Shown: piece after piece, positions 1 to 13,900 of the stretch | Numbering within the stretch: the first letter of the stretch is position 1 | Layout of the letters: each line of letters begins with the position of its first letter | Translations under genes and position numbers: made by a program | Notes under the pieces: model-generated | Database searches by the model: none | What the model was told of the DNA's origin: nothing | Seen by the model: only the letters and a program-made list of their open reading frames with translations | NCBI RefSeq assembly: GCF_000003815.2 | Contig: NC_049985.1 | Span: 10,723,601-10,787,600 of the forward strand | Length of the DNA stretch: 64,000 bases | Source of the DNA: Branchiostoma floridae | Taxonomy: Eukaryota > Chordata > Leptocardii > Amphioxiformes > Branchiostomatidae | Direction: 5' to 3'

Positions 1-384
1 CCTCTCAACGCAAAACGCTGCACTTCTCTGAAAGGCAAGCCGAAGTTGTTCTTCATACAGGCTTGTCAGGGGGAGAGGCACCAGAGCCCGGAGCGCACAG
101 ATAGCCTGTTCGATGTCGCAGTCACCTCCACTTTCATTGCCAAAGAGGCTGACATCTTCTACGGTCTCGCCACGGTCCCCGGGTACACAGCCATACGGCA
201 TGACTACGGCGCGCCATATGTGCACCATTTGGAGTGGACTTTTACAAAGTACGGTAAAACACACGATCTCCTGACGATGATGACCATGGTCAACGAAAAC
301 ATGAACGCTAGTGAGCAGGGTCGCCTGGTATCGTCCTTCCACTCTACACTGAGAAAGAAGGTGTACCTTTGTGGAACTGTTTAA
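1..384 (+). CDS. Caspase, C-terminal exon (end of p20 plus p10), partial at 5' end
   Basis: This is a cysteine protease of apoptosis or inflammation. Frame 1 is open from the first base and ends in TAA at 382-384; the start lies outside the window. It reads KPKLFFIQACQGE, the caspase active-site pentapeptide QACQG with the catalytic cysteine. A short acidic and serine-rich linker with aspartates (ERTD, SLFD) follows, where the p20/p10 cut would fall. The p10 part has the typical DIFYGLATVPGYTAIR stretch (the Arg of the S1 pocket is kept), a YVHHLEW segment and the small-subunit helices, ending in KVYLCGTV. About 127 residues are visible, normal for this part of a caspase. QACQG occurs in initiator-type caspases such as 8 and 10, but also in others, so the subtype is not assigned. 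Transcription converges on transporter gene A. Confidence 0.88.
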   Translation, partial: PLNAKRCTSLKGKPKLFFIQACQGERHQSPERTDSLFDVAVTSTFIAKEADIFYGLATVPGYTAIRHDYGAPYVHHLEWTFTKYGKTHDLLTMMTMVNENMNASEQGRLVSSFHSTLRKKVYLCGTV

Positions 385-933
385 TGTTACTAAAACGGTG
401 GCCGAAAAATTACCAAGTTTGGAAATGGCAAGGATGATTATCTTAAGGAGCACTGAAGCACGGTATGATGTGAGAATCGACAGCATTTAATAATCGCTTG
501 TCGAAGAGCAGTAAAGGTCGATGCAATAGGTAAAAATTAGAATAATCTGTGGTCAAAAATATATATACTATAACTTTATAAATCTTTTGGCACTAGAGAA
601 CTAGATTGTCAGTGAGGAACTCATTGCTTTTTTTATTACTAGTAGTTTGTATAGTTGCTATTCTATCCTAACAGAGGCTTTTCTTCGTCTGTTGATTGTC
701 TAATGCTTCCCCTGAAAAGATAAAAAAGAAAGACACATTTGATGAAATTCACCAAGACAGACCAAACATATCACATTTGTATTTGTCTTTAATGATACAC
801 ATGTACAACAAACTGACATTATCCCAAGAATACTTTAAATCCAACAGTAATCTTTCTATAGTATACATGCTGTAATAGTGTAGTTGTTATTTGTAGTTTA
901 TCATTAAAGAGACAAGATCTACCGAACCATTTC
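385..933. other. Convergent intergenic spacer with both 3' ends
   Basis: AT-rich DNA between the caspase stop codon and the stop codon of transporter gene A, which converge here. It must hold both 3' untranslated regions. No coding exon was recognised. In particular, no sequence resembling the STEEE-type exon 15 of genes B-D could be found here for gene A. Confidence 0.5.
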
Positions 934-3900
934 TCACCTTTTTGATCTGTAGCAGGAATCGTAGACATAGAATATAACCATTACTACCGCCTGGAAAGGA
1001 AATGAAATGACAAATCGGATTTAGCACATTGGCACTGACATCACAATCGCAACCTGTGTTATCTGCCCATTGTTTATATCTCTAGATCTGTTGCCACGAC
1101 AAAGACATTACAGCACAACTGATTTTAAAGGGCCGCACGAGAACATCGTACAGTCGAGTGGGTAATAAAATCTACATACAGAATAAAAGTGGAGCTTACG
1201 TAAAATAGAGCAAGTCCACCAAATGCTGTTGAAGCCCAGGGGAGCCCGACCTGTTGTACCAGAGCACTGCTCACTGTGGGTCCCACGAATTCACTGAAAG
1301 TTTCAAACATCATCAAATGAAATTCCCAGACATAGAAGGTCTGTGTTACACAGACTTAACACAGACTTAGCATACTCTGGAATACTGTGCACATGAGTCA
1401 GGAATAAAACACAGACAGCTCTTCTCACCCTAGTTATGTTTAAGTTTAACGTAGGCCGTTGAAGTATTTTCAATGCTGAAATTCGCCTAGTCTGTGTAAC
1501 ACAAACTCCGCTGTCCAGGGCTCTAAACTGGCCCCTCCCCGCGGAGTTTGTGCTCCACTAGCTATAACCTGGGGGAACTGTTGTAGAAAATACCAACACC
1601 AATGGCAAGCCAGGATTTTGGTCAAGCCCCCATTACCGTGGAAACCAGTATATTAGCATGTCTCCACCACCCAGACGGTGGGCGGGCTAGTTGCCTCTCC
1701 CATTGTCTGTGCCAGGCTGTGGTTCTCTGTGTGAAGGACCCATGGGAGCAGAGGCATGTTTGTGTTTAATAGGAAAACAACGTCTTGTGCCAGTTGTGGG
1801 GATTTCAAGAAACTTGAAGGAATCTTGGAGCGCAGACTTTCCTGGAACTATTATTTTGCCTGGTGGTGAGATTTTATGTGGCCAGCAACGAAAGCTTGGC
1901 ATAAAGTACATTTTTTAAAATCTATATAGGCAGAGAACTGCAGAAAAAACAGTTGGTTCACAAAAATGCGCCATGTTGTTGTGACAGTTGAAGCCTGTGA
2001 ACCTCCTTGGTCAAACTTCTCAGAACCATGATATGTCCCTCCAAGGAGGTTGAATAACACCTCCTTGGTCCCTCCTATAATGATTGGCACATCAAAAGTT
2101 ATGCCACAGGCACATCTACCTAAATGAATGCTATTCTATGTATTGAAGGGTAATTTTCACATTAGTTCTTCGGTGTAGCGGTTGTTAAAAAAAGACATCA
2201 TTTTATAATAGTAGAACTCTGTTCCCACCATCAGTACAAGTGGCACAGATCAGAGAGATCAACTACAGATAAGAGGTGTGATGCTGTCAATCACCACATA
2301 GCAACCCAAAGACAGGCTCTGGTGGGCTCCCGGCAATTACATACATTATCCATATATGGAAAACCCAGTTCCCTTGACTAAGGGCTATTCTCTATCAAGC
2401 TGATAGTGGGCCGGCGGATGTTTGGCGGGCTGCTATAAGCGAGATTAATCAGGCTAAATTCGCCTTACCCGATCGCAAAAAATGAGTAAAACAGCCCGGA
2501 GACAACACCGAACGTTGCGATGTTTTCTTGTAGCCCGGCATCTCTGTGGAAAACAGACTTCTTAGTTTCAAAGAAATAAAGAAAGACAATCAAGAATTGA
2601 TTATCAAAATCATTTTAATGATTTTGGGGAAAATATCAAATTTGCCGTTTTTACAATGTCGAGCAAACGTTTTTGACGTAAACTACAGTGAACCCTTGAT
2701 GATGGCACTTGCGTGTTTTCGAAGTAATCAAACATTCTTTTGTCAATGGTCAATTGATGTATAAGAAAAAAGACAAGTTACCTTGCTGTCCATAGTAGCT
2801 CATTGTACACCGGTGAGTACTCAACACCCATGGCCACTGCCATGATCACTAGACCGACAATAGTAATCCAAAGTGGTCTGAAATAAAATCAAGACTTATC
2901 TTTCAAAAGATGAAACTACTGAAAACACATTGAATGCAACAAATAGGATTTGTCTCAAATTCTGACGACACTGTCACTGTTGATAAAAACTTGTCAAACT
3001 TTTGAAAAATGTAATAGCATGAACAATCTGTCATCTGACACGACCCAATTTCTGGCGTCTTGCTTATTTGTTTATCATTTATTTGTTCAAGAAAGTAATC
3101 ACAAAGAATAAGAAAAAATGTATGATAATGATACGACTGTGCAAGAATATCGAAAACATATTATGAAATGGCTATTAACAAATTAAGTACCAAATAAAAT
3201 ACATATTTATGAGAAAAATATCAAGTCACATGATTCAGTGTCCAAGTGTTTGAACCAAAACTGTTCGACTTTATACTTATTCTAAGTATGAAATGATATG
3301 TAATGAGTAAGATTTTTTAAGCAGCGTAAATATTCCCGTTTGTTAGATGACCAAGTTACAGAACTCAGGGCTATAACACAACTTACTTTGCGTTTGGAAA
3401 AATATGTATGTACTCTGTCAAGACCGGAGAAGGTCCAATAAGAAGGCAGGAAACTGCGAACGTCACCATTCCCACTGACGTCATGATTCGACTTGCACCC
3501 TGGGAAAACAAATCAAAGTACGTTCTGGGGCTTGGTCAAATGGAATAGTAGTATCCTGCTCATCTAGATTTTGAAGTAATTTGAGGGTTTGACCAAAAGT
3601 GTAGTCATCAGAAAGATGATGTGGTGCCCACATGAAAACGTTTGTCTGTATAATGCACCTAATATTGTATAATGTTACTCTAGTTGGTCTTGTCATCGAT
3701 CTATTGGCAATGGCTTTAGTATTTCAGTAGAAGTCGCTTAATTGCACTGCCTATTTGCCCGTGAATTTCGTGCAATTATCCGACTGGTGCAATAATGCGA
3801 AGTTATCTAGCTGGACAGCACTGAATTGGGATTTGGAGATTCCGTGCAGTTAACAGAAGTGTATGTTAATCCGTAGTGCAATTAACTGGCTTCTACTGTA

Positions 3901-6900
3901 TGATATAACTGAAATAGCCTGGGTGCCATCCGATTTCCACCGGGCCCCTTACACTCGCTACCGTAACAGCGAGTGTAAGGAGCCCCAGTAGAAATCTGAT
4001 GGCACCCTGGCTATAACTGAAAGCGGTACAATGAGAAAGGTGTTCCAGTATGACCTTCTTGTCGGCCAGCCATCCCCACAGCGGTGCCAGGACTGTGTAG
4101 ACAGCAGAACGCAGCAGGAAGATCAGGCCGATAGTAGTGGGACTGAGGCTGAACTGTGGGGACACGAGGAAATGGTAAGGTGTAACATAACCATTTTTCC
4201 AATGAACGGCGATAGCTCAGCAACATGTTACAGAGTTAAGCATCATCCATGTGTAACATCCATGTGGTATCAACAGCGCTAGCTTACCTGGCTCTCCAGG
4301 AAAGGTTGAAGAATTGGGTCCAAGTATGACATGGCGGCAGCGATGACCACAACTATGCCGCCTGAAATCAGATCAAGTTCGTCAGTGTTTGAAATAACGT
4401 TACTTCACATGCACGTGTGGACGTTCACATGGACAACAGGAGGTTATAGGTACTCACATGTGAGAATGACAGTTGGCACCTTCAACAGCTTCAGCAATGC
4501 TCCTGACTTCTTCTCCTCCTCTCTCTCATCTACATAATACAAAATAATGTTAAAAGACGTTGCCCTTACGACATTCATGAACGTTATTAGCGATAACTAA
4601 TACAAACATAACGTGAACACACATCTCTTGATCAAAAGACGTTGCTCTTAATAACTACATCCATGAATGGGAAATCAATATGGCATTGACATAGAGATCT
4701 TACCGGCTTGTGGAGGCACTAAGATCCACACTATCACCCCACAGGACAGCATCAGGCCTCCCATAGACAGGAACGGCAGCCTGAAGCCTCCTATCTGCTC
4801 AGGGGAAAAGTGCAGCTGTCAAAGCATCCCCTTTACGTCATACATCTGTGATGATTGGTCATTTAAGTCTAACCAAGGTTGCGTTGCATAACGCGTTCCA
4901 GCATAATAAACTTGACATAAAAGTTGATAAACCGACTGACGTAGGCGATTGTCTATAATCAGAACTTACTTTGTATAGGAGACCACCGATTGGCGGACAG
5001 GCCATCAGACCGACTCCTGTGAAGATCTCCAGGATACCCTGTAACATATAGATAAGACATACAGTATGTCAGTATTCTGAAAATCAACAATAATATCTCC
5101 AACATTGCTATCCACAGCACATAGTTAATAATAACCTTGGATTTCACTATGATATCAAGCTGCAATGCTGATAGGGGTGATAGCATAAATTCATGACTGT
5201 TGGCCTCTAAGCTGGAGAAACTAGTAGTTTTGGATAAGCTACAAATCGTGCTTAATGTTTGACCCTTCAAAGTATATCCTTAGACATTTAATATCTATTG
5301 CAGTACCATCAAAATCTGCTAGGAGGCGCATAGTGTTTCCTTTTGCCAGCTCTCACCAGCGTAACATGTATCACGAAGGTCCACAACTTGAGTTACGCCA
5401 CTGTCCACATCACACATAATCCCGCAAACGGCATGGAAACCATGATAACCGTCTTCTTCTATCACTATAGTAACACATATCGTTACCATGACTTTAGCCA
5501 CGTCATTAGGAAACGCGTGTGTGAGTATTGTGGTGCTGGCCGTCGCGTATGCAGACACTCCCAGAGCCTCTGTGGTCCGGATGGCGATACAGAACACCAC
5601 AAACGTGGTCCCTTCCATGTAGTCTAAGAACCTGTTTGGCAAAAACAAATCTTGTTCCTTCAACTATAGACATACTTTGTTATCTAATACGTTGAAATAT
5701 CCTTAAACTTATGTGGAATGCAAGCGGTAGGAATCTAGCCACTGCAATTAAACCACCTATGGTGAAGATAAGATTAAAGGCCAACATATAATCTTACCCG
5801 AATAGGATGGAGGCACACCCTGTCACAAATATCCCCGTTATCAACATGAACCTTGACCCTATAACTGCCACCTACAGTGGAAGATAAAGAATGTACCATC
5901 AAATACATGTGTCATGATAGAGATGACGATCTGATAGAATCCGTAGAGCTCCCAAATAGGAGTCTGACTGTGGACACAGACTCCGATCAGTCGGCTGGGC
6001 ATGTGTTAGGGTCGTCTGCCATTATAAGTCCGAAGCTTCATGTCAATTCATTGATCTATAAAGGGACATGAGTCGAAGTTGAAAAGTTCTGACTGTCTAA
6101 GATTTGCAGATCGGAATATATACCACAGGCCGAATACAAACATCCCCCAAATCCTATCCGATGTTCATAATTGTATAAGTTATCAGGCGCTTGCTGAGTA
6201 TGATTCATATTTTGAAGCAGCTCTTAGACGTAACGTTAACTGTTGTCGATAACGACACTCACACATTTCCCAAAGACTGTTCCAGACAGGAAAGCAACGA
6301 CGGCGTAACAGTCAAAGATGACTCCCACCACAGTCTGAGATGCGCCTCTTTGAATAGCCTGGAACAATGGTCGCAGCAGTTAACGAGCATACAATGTATA
6401 TGTGTATGAACTCTATAAAAATACGTACTCGAATCAGCAAATGCGGACAGTAGGTTTGCATCTTAGTATAACTAATGGAGAAATTATGGGAAAGAATGTA
6501 ATTTGCTGTTGTTGAAATTGACTACTATCTAGGTCAGGAAGTAGTGTTTTTATACTCTTGACTTATTCACAATTATTGGCACTGAGATTAGATTGTCCGA
6601 GTGACATTTTGTGGTAGCAATCTGCCATAACTCGGGGATACTAAAGCGCCGACTCGTAATCCATGACGGTACTGCAGCCTTGGAGCAATATTTCTAAACA
6701 AGATGGCAACCAGAATCTGTCAGAATCCCGAAGTGGTCGTGCCCATCGATGGTGACGAAATCGAAAGTGATGTCTCAATAGCGAACCTGCAGGAATAGTA
6801 TTTCATAATGAAAATTGACAAGAAATACCAGTACGGACTTAAAGATGGTATGGACTAGTATGGACTACTAACCTCGTTCGGAAAGAAAGGCGAGATGATA

Positions 6901-7064
6901 GAATATGTCCCAAATCCAGCGAAGTTGACAACACCGATGCTGATGAAAGTCAAGATCTCAATCTTCGAAGCCTTCCTTAAGCTGAAGCGTGTTAATGTAC
7001 GCTCCAATCCTTCCTCTAGTGTCTCCGTATCGTTTACAGGAACTGCGTCTTCTTTTTGACTCAT
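934..7064 (-). CDS. SLC18B1-like MFS transporter, copy A (no recognisable exon 12)
   Basis: Predicted vesicular amine/polyamine-type antiporter of the major facilitator superfamily. Exons (minus strand): 6873-7064, 6263-6358, 5798-5871, 5487-5631, 4970-5038, 4704-4794, 4458-4529, 4288-4361, 4055-4153, 3387-3499, 2782-2877, 1200-1293, 934-990. All boundaries are AG/GT and all phases agree. Recognisable pieces are PFFPNE after TM1, RGASQTVVG, the motif-A-like IGSRF, LGVSA in TM4-5, GLMACPPIGG, YLDPILQPF, GWLADKK and FVGPTVSSAL. The protein ends ..YRSKR with TGA at 934-936. The first exon is shorter and more divergent than in other copies and has no acidic dileucine. The 75-nt exon 12 of the other copies was not found between 1294 and 2781. 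Joining exon 11 to exon 13 keeps frame. The most diverged copy of the array. Confidence 0.82.
3914..4012. mobile_element. Foldback MITE in intron 9 of gene A
   Basis: About 99 bp that fold almost completely back on themselves: the left arm (GGGTGCCATC, then CCTTACACTCGCT) is mirrored by AGCGAGTGTAAGG and GATGGCACCC around a loop of about 8 nt. The same 9 bases, ATAACTGAA, lie directly on both sides (3905-3913 and 4013-4021), as expected for a target-site duplication. It sits about 35 bp from the splice donor of exon 9. A 7-9 bp duplication would suit a hAT or Mutator-type DNA transposon, but the family is not determined. Confidence 0.7.
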
Positions 7065-7937
7065 TTTTTCAGGATTCCTTTTAGTTCAAAGAGATGGAAA
7101 TCTCAGTCCAGACACCAAACGTCTTTCAAAATGTGTGCGTCTGATTTCTGCGGAAAATTCTAGGCCCAAATCCACGCGTATCCGTACAGGTGACCTCCCT
7201 ATGTACTAGGCGCTACTGACAAGCTGTTTCAATATGCGTCAGTTTGCAAATATATCATAAAGGCTAAAAGCCCTCCTAAGACACGACTGCCAAGCCTCGG
7301 ACACCGTCTTTCGCACCTGCACCTGTATCTTCGTTCACGGTCTACCTTACGACTTCGTTACTGCTACTCCTCTACACTTGTTACAATACTTGTCCACGAT
7401 GGAGAGGTATGAACCTCCGTACGGTATGGTTCCACACGATCTGGCCTGAAGCGTACATACTGTACTGTACCACACTATATTGCACCATACCATGTAATGT
7501 AAAAAAATGTCGACGCCCCCAAAGCTACGTACCGGATGTTGACTTTTTGGCCCTATTTGATCCCAGGGGTCAACAACATACAGTAACCCGTCCTTTACGG
7601 GGGTGATGTTTGTTGTGCATAGCTATAACACTATAGGTGTAGTAAGAGAGTTAATGAATGAAGACCTTTATTGTGCATATACACCCACTGGTTAATCATT
7701 GACAGCAAGGGTGGCATAATACTAGTACCCAGTCTACCAGATGATACCACTAACCAATGACCATGTGGGGGAGGAGTATGTGACATCAAGATATTGCCAA
7801 CTTTATTGTTAGACTTGATGTAGTTTCTCTTTTCCCCTCACAGGTTTTGGGAAGACATTCTCATAGATGATGTATTAGACGCAGAATCAAACGACATCTC
7901 CTTGTAGTTGATATTGGCATGAGGACTTTACAATCCT
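7065..7937. other. Spacer between gene A promoter side and gene B 3' end
   Basis: This stretch contains the putative promoter of gene A and the 3' flank of gene B. On the minus strand AATAAA-type signals occur near 7942 (overlapping the stop of gene B exon 15) and near 7800, the latter followed by GTTGGCAATATC as in gene C. No CRE palindrome like those of genes B, C, E and F was found upstream of gene A. Nothing else coding was recognised. Confidence 0.4.
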
Positions 7938-10900
7938 TTATTTAAGATGAGCTTCCTTCTCAGTTGATGGTCCAGCATGGCATCTGCAGAGAGAACGACA
8001 CCGACTCGTAAATCGACTGGTATACTAAAGCTGGCTCCCCGAAAAACACCCCCCTTACAACTAGCAAGCTCAGCGACCAGAGATTTGGCAGTTCGCCTAA
8101 CGAATGTCATCTATAAAGAAAGAATCTTTGTCTTTTACATTATTTCCTTTTACATCTAGTATCATACTCCAATTTTAAATCAACCGTTATACAAATCCAA
8201 TGTTGGTCGCTGTACGGTTGCTCAGTGATCGCCGTCCAGTGGAAAGGGGGCAGTGCAGACAAGAACGTTGAATAAACTACTCCAGATATTAGAATATGGA
8301 AATGCAGGGATCTGACGAGTCTTACCTCTTGTACACGTTTTCACCGATGGTAAAAGCGACCACCAGCAACATCTGCAATCCAAACGGTAGTAACAAGTTT
8401 TCAACGACCATCAGAAGCAGTTGCAACAGTGAATCAGTAGGTATAAGATCAATAATCATGCATGCTTAGTTAAGACTTATGCAATGAAAATCAATCCTTC
8501 TGATCAAACCGTTTTCAATAATATTTCAAAGGACTGAAGGCGTATTTTTTTATTGTAACATTCTTAATTAGTTGTATCGATCAGCGAAGCTCACTTATCA
8601 TTAAAAACATAAAAAACATGTATAAACCATCTATGATATTTTTGTATCTTCGTATTCGTCAGGTACTTACGGAAAATAAGATATACCCTGAGAATGCTGT
8701 TGAGGCCCATGGCAACCCAAACCTCTCTACCAGCGCACTGCTCACTGTCGGACCCAGAAATGACCTGAAATATCACGGAGACGAAAATGTCGTTGTTTAT
8801 CACTATATCAGTGTGTATGGAAATACTGTATGGTTACACTAAAGCAGTACTTTGAACATGTTGTATCTATTTGCATTTGGGGATTTAGAAAAAAAGTTGA
8901 GACATTGTGGCTTGCCAGGGATTGGACAAAAAATCTAAGGTTCTTAGTCAACAACCCTAACCACAAGAACATGCAACATATCGTAGGCGGACTTCAGGGT
9001 CATAGCAGCATGGTTTATAAGTACAAAGAACAGTTATAAGTGAAATAGAAACTTTATATTCAACATATATGTCAGTTATTGGTGCACAAGTCGAGTGCCC
9101 ACGTTTGCATTGAAGTATAGAGAACATTCCTGTATAATATCATTGAGTGGTAACCTACCCCATGCTCATAAATGCAGCAAAAGTGCCAGATACCAGGCCG
9201 TAAGTAGCAAAGTCGGCCTTCATACCTGCATCGCTTTGAACCAAAACAGGAGCAACAAGAAAACAGCATGATGGGAAGACTACATATAATTTAGCTATTT
9301 AGAAGATGTTTCCTAAAACTTAATTTCCATAAGCCATTGGAGACAAAATAGAAGTGTAATTGGAACAAGACACTATTCAATGTCGATCACTAAGTCATTA
9401 ACTATTTTTGTTGATGGACTGATAGCTGTTATACCTATAGCGTACTACTCACTAATAACGAACCTACTACCCGATGGAAGCTTCAATATCTTATAACTAT
9501 ACAGTCAGAACAATAGGCTGATCGCTGTTACCTGGCCGCCCAAAGCATGACATTGAAGAGTGGTGCTAAAACTGAGCCGACGGACAGTGCAATGACTACA
9601 ACACCGACGATGTTTATCCATAGTGCTCTGAAAAAAAAGAAAGAAATTGCTCTCTAGGCCTTACACATTTACATGCCGCTCACATTTCGCGCAACAGTAA
9701 AATACATGTAGTTAACTGTACCTATTATTATGTTATAACCATTGTTGTTGTCCATATGTCGAGGTGTATTTTGTACAAGGTGTTTTTAAATCAAATTCAA
9801 TTTTTAATTCAACTTGTATTACAATACCTTCTTTACGTGCTCTTTCAAGCATTATTGTATCAGTGTATCGCAAAGTATCATATCACTATATATAGCTAAC
9901 GCAGCGAGAAGCTTACTTAGGCAGAAGTGTGACGTAGTCTGTAAGGAGGGGTGACGGCCCAATGAGGAGTGCCCCAGCTGAAAGCACGAGCAGTCCTAAT
10001 GTCATCATAATCCTGGCATATTTCTGTAAGAACAACAAGAAACCATTACACAAAATTCAACAATGGCATATTTTGAAGCAAGGAGGTTAAATCCTTGCTT
10101 GAATTGAGTTACAAGAGTTCTGTATCATCTCACTAAAGCTTGAATTCGAGTTGTGTAATTCACCTTTTTGTCAGCCTGCCACCCCCATGCCGGCGCGAAA
10201 AGGGCGTACACGCAGGCCAGGAGCAGGAATATCAGACCAACTTGCGGGGCTGTGACATCAAACTGTGAATAATGAACACGAGTCATAACCGGAGATTGAC
10301 AGAACGTAAAGTTTGAGGTTGTCTGGTTGACATGGGAGGTCAAAATGGTTTCTCGCTTACTTTAGTATAGTGAAAATAATGAAAATGCAGAATGTACCTC
10401 TTTGGCTACGTATGGTTGTATTACAGGACTAAGATACTCAATGATAGAGTAAACCACGACGGTTACTCCGCCTACAGAAAGGAAAAAGTCATACTTTAGT
10501 ACAGGCGCATGTTGTAATGTGTCACCAATTTTGAAACTTTGCGGCAACAGAAGACAATAATCAACACCATCGAGGTTGCTGGTTGTCTATTAGACTTCAT
10601 TATCGCTTATAAGTTATCGTTACAAACACAACGATTAGATTCACGTACTGTACGTAATGTAATATTAAAAAGACTACAGGAGTTTGATAAAATTTCATTT
10701 GTGGATAATCACATTATTTCTACTTTACCGGGCCCTTTGTGACATGAGTTTTTGAAAGAAAATGTAGATATATAGTATCAAATACGTACAAGCCATAATG
10801 ACGGTTGGGATGCTAAGAAAGTACAGCAAAAACACGTCCTTTTTGCCTTCCTGTTCATCTGTGCAAACAAAGCAATAGTGTTTTAGTGAGTCTAAGCAAT

Positions 10901-13900
10901 GTACTGGTAGGGATGGTATACAACGTTATATACAGAATCATACATAGAATATTTAGAGGCAGTTAACCAAACTGGGCACTATATATATATTCAGATATCA
11001 TATTACTGTTGCGATATCCATGGAAAATAGACTCAACTGGAAGACAGGCAAGACCTGAATTCGTTGTGCATAAATGAGAAGGAGAAATTATATTCAGTGT
11101 TTAATAAGTTACCGTTATCACACTTACCGACTTGAGGCGGGACCAGGACAGCCAGCACCGCGCAGCAGCAGAACATCAGACCCCCCACCGTGAAGAACGG
11201 CAGTTTGAACCCGCCAAGCTGTTATCGGGGTAAGATAACATGACATCAACGTTTATGCCTGAAGTAAGGACCCTCTTCTGACTGCAAACTGATTTACTAT
11301 TAAAAGCTTTTGCGATCGAGTATGTCTACTGCGTTTATCTATATATAGTAACGTTACGTTGTTGTTAATTTTATGTATTTTTTCAACTATTCAACGTAAT
11401 TCCATAGTAAAAAAAAACAGCAATCTTTATTGACACGACAAAAGTACAGCGACTTTCGTAAGGTCTACATGTATAACAACTACTTACAGTACAACTAAAC
11501 ACATATATATGGATATCTATATATGGATACATCAACATAAAGGGTCTAGCATGTCATTTACACTATTGGTTCTACGGTATAAACAATCGTGGATATATTT
11601 GCCTACTTGTGCACAATGTGGATTATCGCCTCCCAGAATGTACTTGAGTTTATCTATCGAACAGAGAGTAGCAAAGTCTTTAGATCTGACGTTCTATATT
11701 GTACTGATTTCAATGAAAATCGACAAATTGATGACACAATGCGACATCTCTTTTGCAGTACAGCCTACTGTTATCACGCTATAAGACATCGAATGTACAA
11801 TTTATGTAGGCTTACTTACTACTACGAACACAACACGTCACTACGGAAAAGAGTCCAAACCCATCTTGATCTATGGAAACGACTTACGTTGTACAGGACA
11901 CCCCCAATGGGAGGACCCGCCATCATACCGAACCCGGTGAAAATCTCCAGGGTACCCTGCAATGGCAAGTGGTACTTTGATGAACGTTGTGAGAAAGATG
12001 TCTCTCAGCATGGCATCAAAGCTCAAGCCCCTGTCTCACACATGCAGAGCAGTCCCACGATTTACCCCCTACCACTTTCCAACCAAGTCGGCGCTGGGTG
12101 TAGAATTAGCCTAGAATTCACCCGAATTTAGCATCCACCCGAATTTAGAATCCACCCGAGTTCTCTCCTCTATTCTACTAAAGAAGAATATGACTTCTGC
12201 GAGATTGATTTGTCGTCTGGTGGAGACAACGCGTAAAGAACTGTAGGAAACCTCGCCAACCGAGTCCCAATCATAGATGACCTTAATCATGACAATTACG
12301 GCCAGGAGAAGGCGTTAAAAGTACAGTCAAACCTGCCTATAGCGGCCCCTCAAGGGACTTGAAAAATATGGCCACTATAGACAGGTGGCCACTATCGAAA
12401 AAATGTTGATCAATTGACCATGAGCAAGCTACACATGATTTTAGTTCCAACTAATCTTTCTCACCAAGTAACATTGTCTCGATCGGTAAATTCACCGACA
12501 AACACTTGCACTTCAATGCTCAAGGCATGCACACCTTCTGCTACCGCCAAAATGACCGTCAGGAACTCCAAATCCTCGCAAACTATAATTTCAAACTCGG
12601 TGCAGGGTGACATAAGGCTGCAGTATGGTTGCAATAGGCAGTGCTTCTGTATCAACGGGACCGGAATTCGTGTGGCCGTGGCCGCGTTGGACAGGTGGCC
12701 GCTAAGCCTATTTCTTAAAAATTACGAATCCAAGGGACCGACAAAAAGTGCCCACTATGGCCAGGTGGTCGCTATGAAAAGATGGCCGCTAATACAGGTT
12801 TGACTGTATGGATCAGTATGGGATCCCCTGTGAACTCTGGTTGGCAATGTGCGACAGGGGCTTTACTCGGTGAGACTGTCTTTTGGTATGCTTTTGATGC
12901 CGCTAGCAGCAGAGCTTTGGTGTTCTGTAAACATACATCTTTCAAGCCTCTATCTAACTGTTTCATTGTTTTATACCGACTACAGAATCATGACTGTTCA
13001 CGTCTCTCATATGTGTAAGACCAAAAAGACAAGACAAATACAAGAGCGAATGATTTACTAGTACATACCATGACTTTCGCTATGTCGTTGGGGAACTCGT
13101 GGGCCATGATGGTTGTTGCTGCAGTCATGTGAGCAGACACACCCAGGGCTGCCATAGTGCGGATGGCAAAGCAGAAGGCGATAAATGCTGTTCCTTCCAT
13201 GTACTGTAGAAACCTGTAAGTATGTAGATCCACATGCAGCAAGGGGCTGGGGTTAAATTTAGCAGCAAACAGTAGACTAATCGACAACAGGAAAAAGCAT
13301 ATCTTCGACATTCCGCTATTCACACTTACATTGGAGCGCTTCACCAAAACACCAGGAAGTCCTGTACTATTCTACATTTGTTTTACTTTTCAATTTGTAG
13401 ACTAACCACAGTCTTACCCAAACAACAGCGAACAGCTCCCTGCCACAAACACACCACTGATCAACACGAACCTCGACCCAATAGCTGTGATCTATGGAAC
13501 AAAGAGGAAACCAATTTTATATGAAAAGATACTAGCAAATTCAACGTTTATGTCTTTGTAAAGAGAAATAAAAATATCATTCAAAATCTATCCGAGGCAA
13601 TCAGCAGGTTCCCTAGTTGTAGCTATGTGCCTTCTGGTATGACAATTGGGGCGAAAGACGGATACTCACAAATTTGCCGAAGACCAGCCCTCCTAGAAAC
13701 TGGACTGCACTGAAACATCCGAATACAAATCCTACTGTTGTCTGCGAGGCCCCTCGTCGTAAAGCCTGTAGGTTGATACATAGATAACTTAACTAGGTTG
13801 CGAAATTGGTATTTCAAAATCATAATCTGCTGCTCAATCGAGTTATGTCAAAATTACTGGTAATCAATTTATCCACACAAGCCATGTCCAAAGCTAAATG

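Noticed and set aside
1851-2090. 79-codon minus-strand frame with CCTCCTTGG repeats in gene A intron 11
   Set aside because: It contains short direct and inverted CCTCCTTGG units but no defined element ends and no protein similarity that I recognise; it does not replace exon 12.
11589-12131. 180-codon open frame on the plus strand
   Set aside because: It runs antisense across exon 5 of gene B and into intron, has no recognisable domain and is not matched at the same place in C or D.
12414-12803. 129-codon open frame inside the TA-flanked MITE
   Set aside because: No transposase motifs; length is explained by the repetitive, stop-poor sequence.
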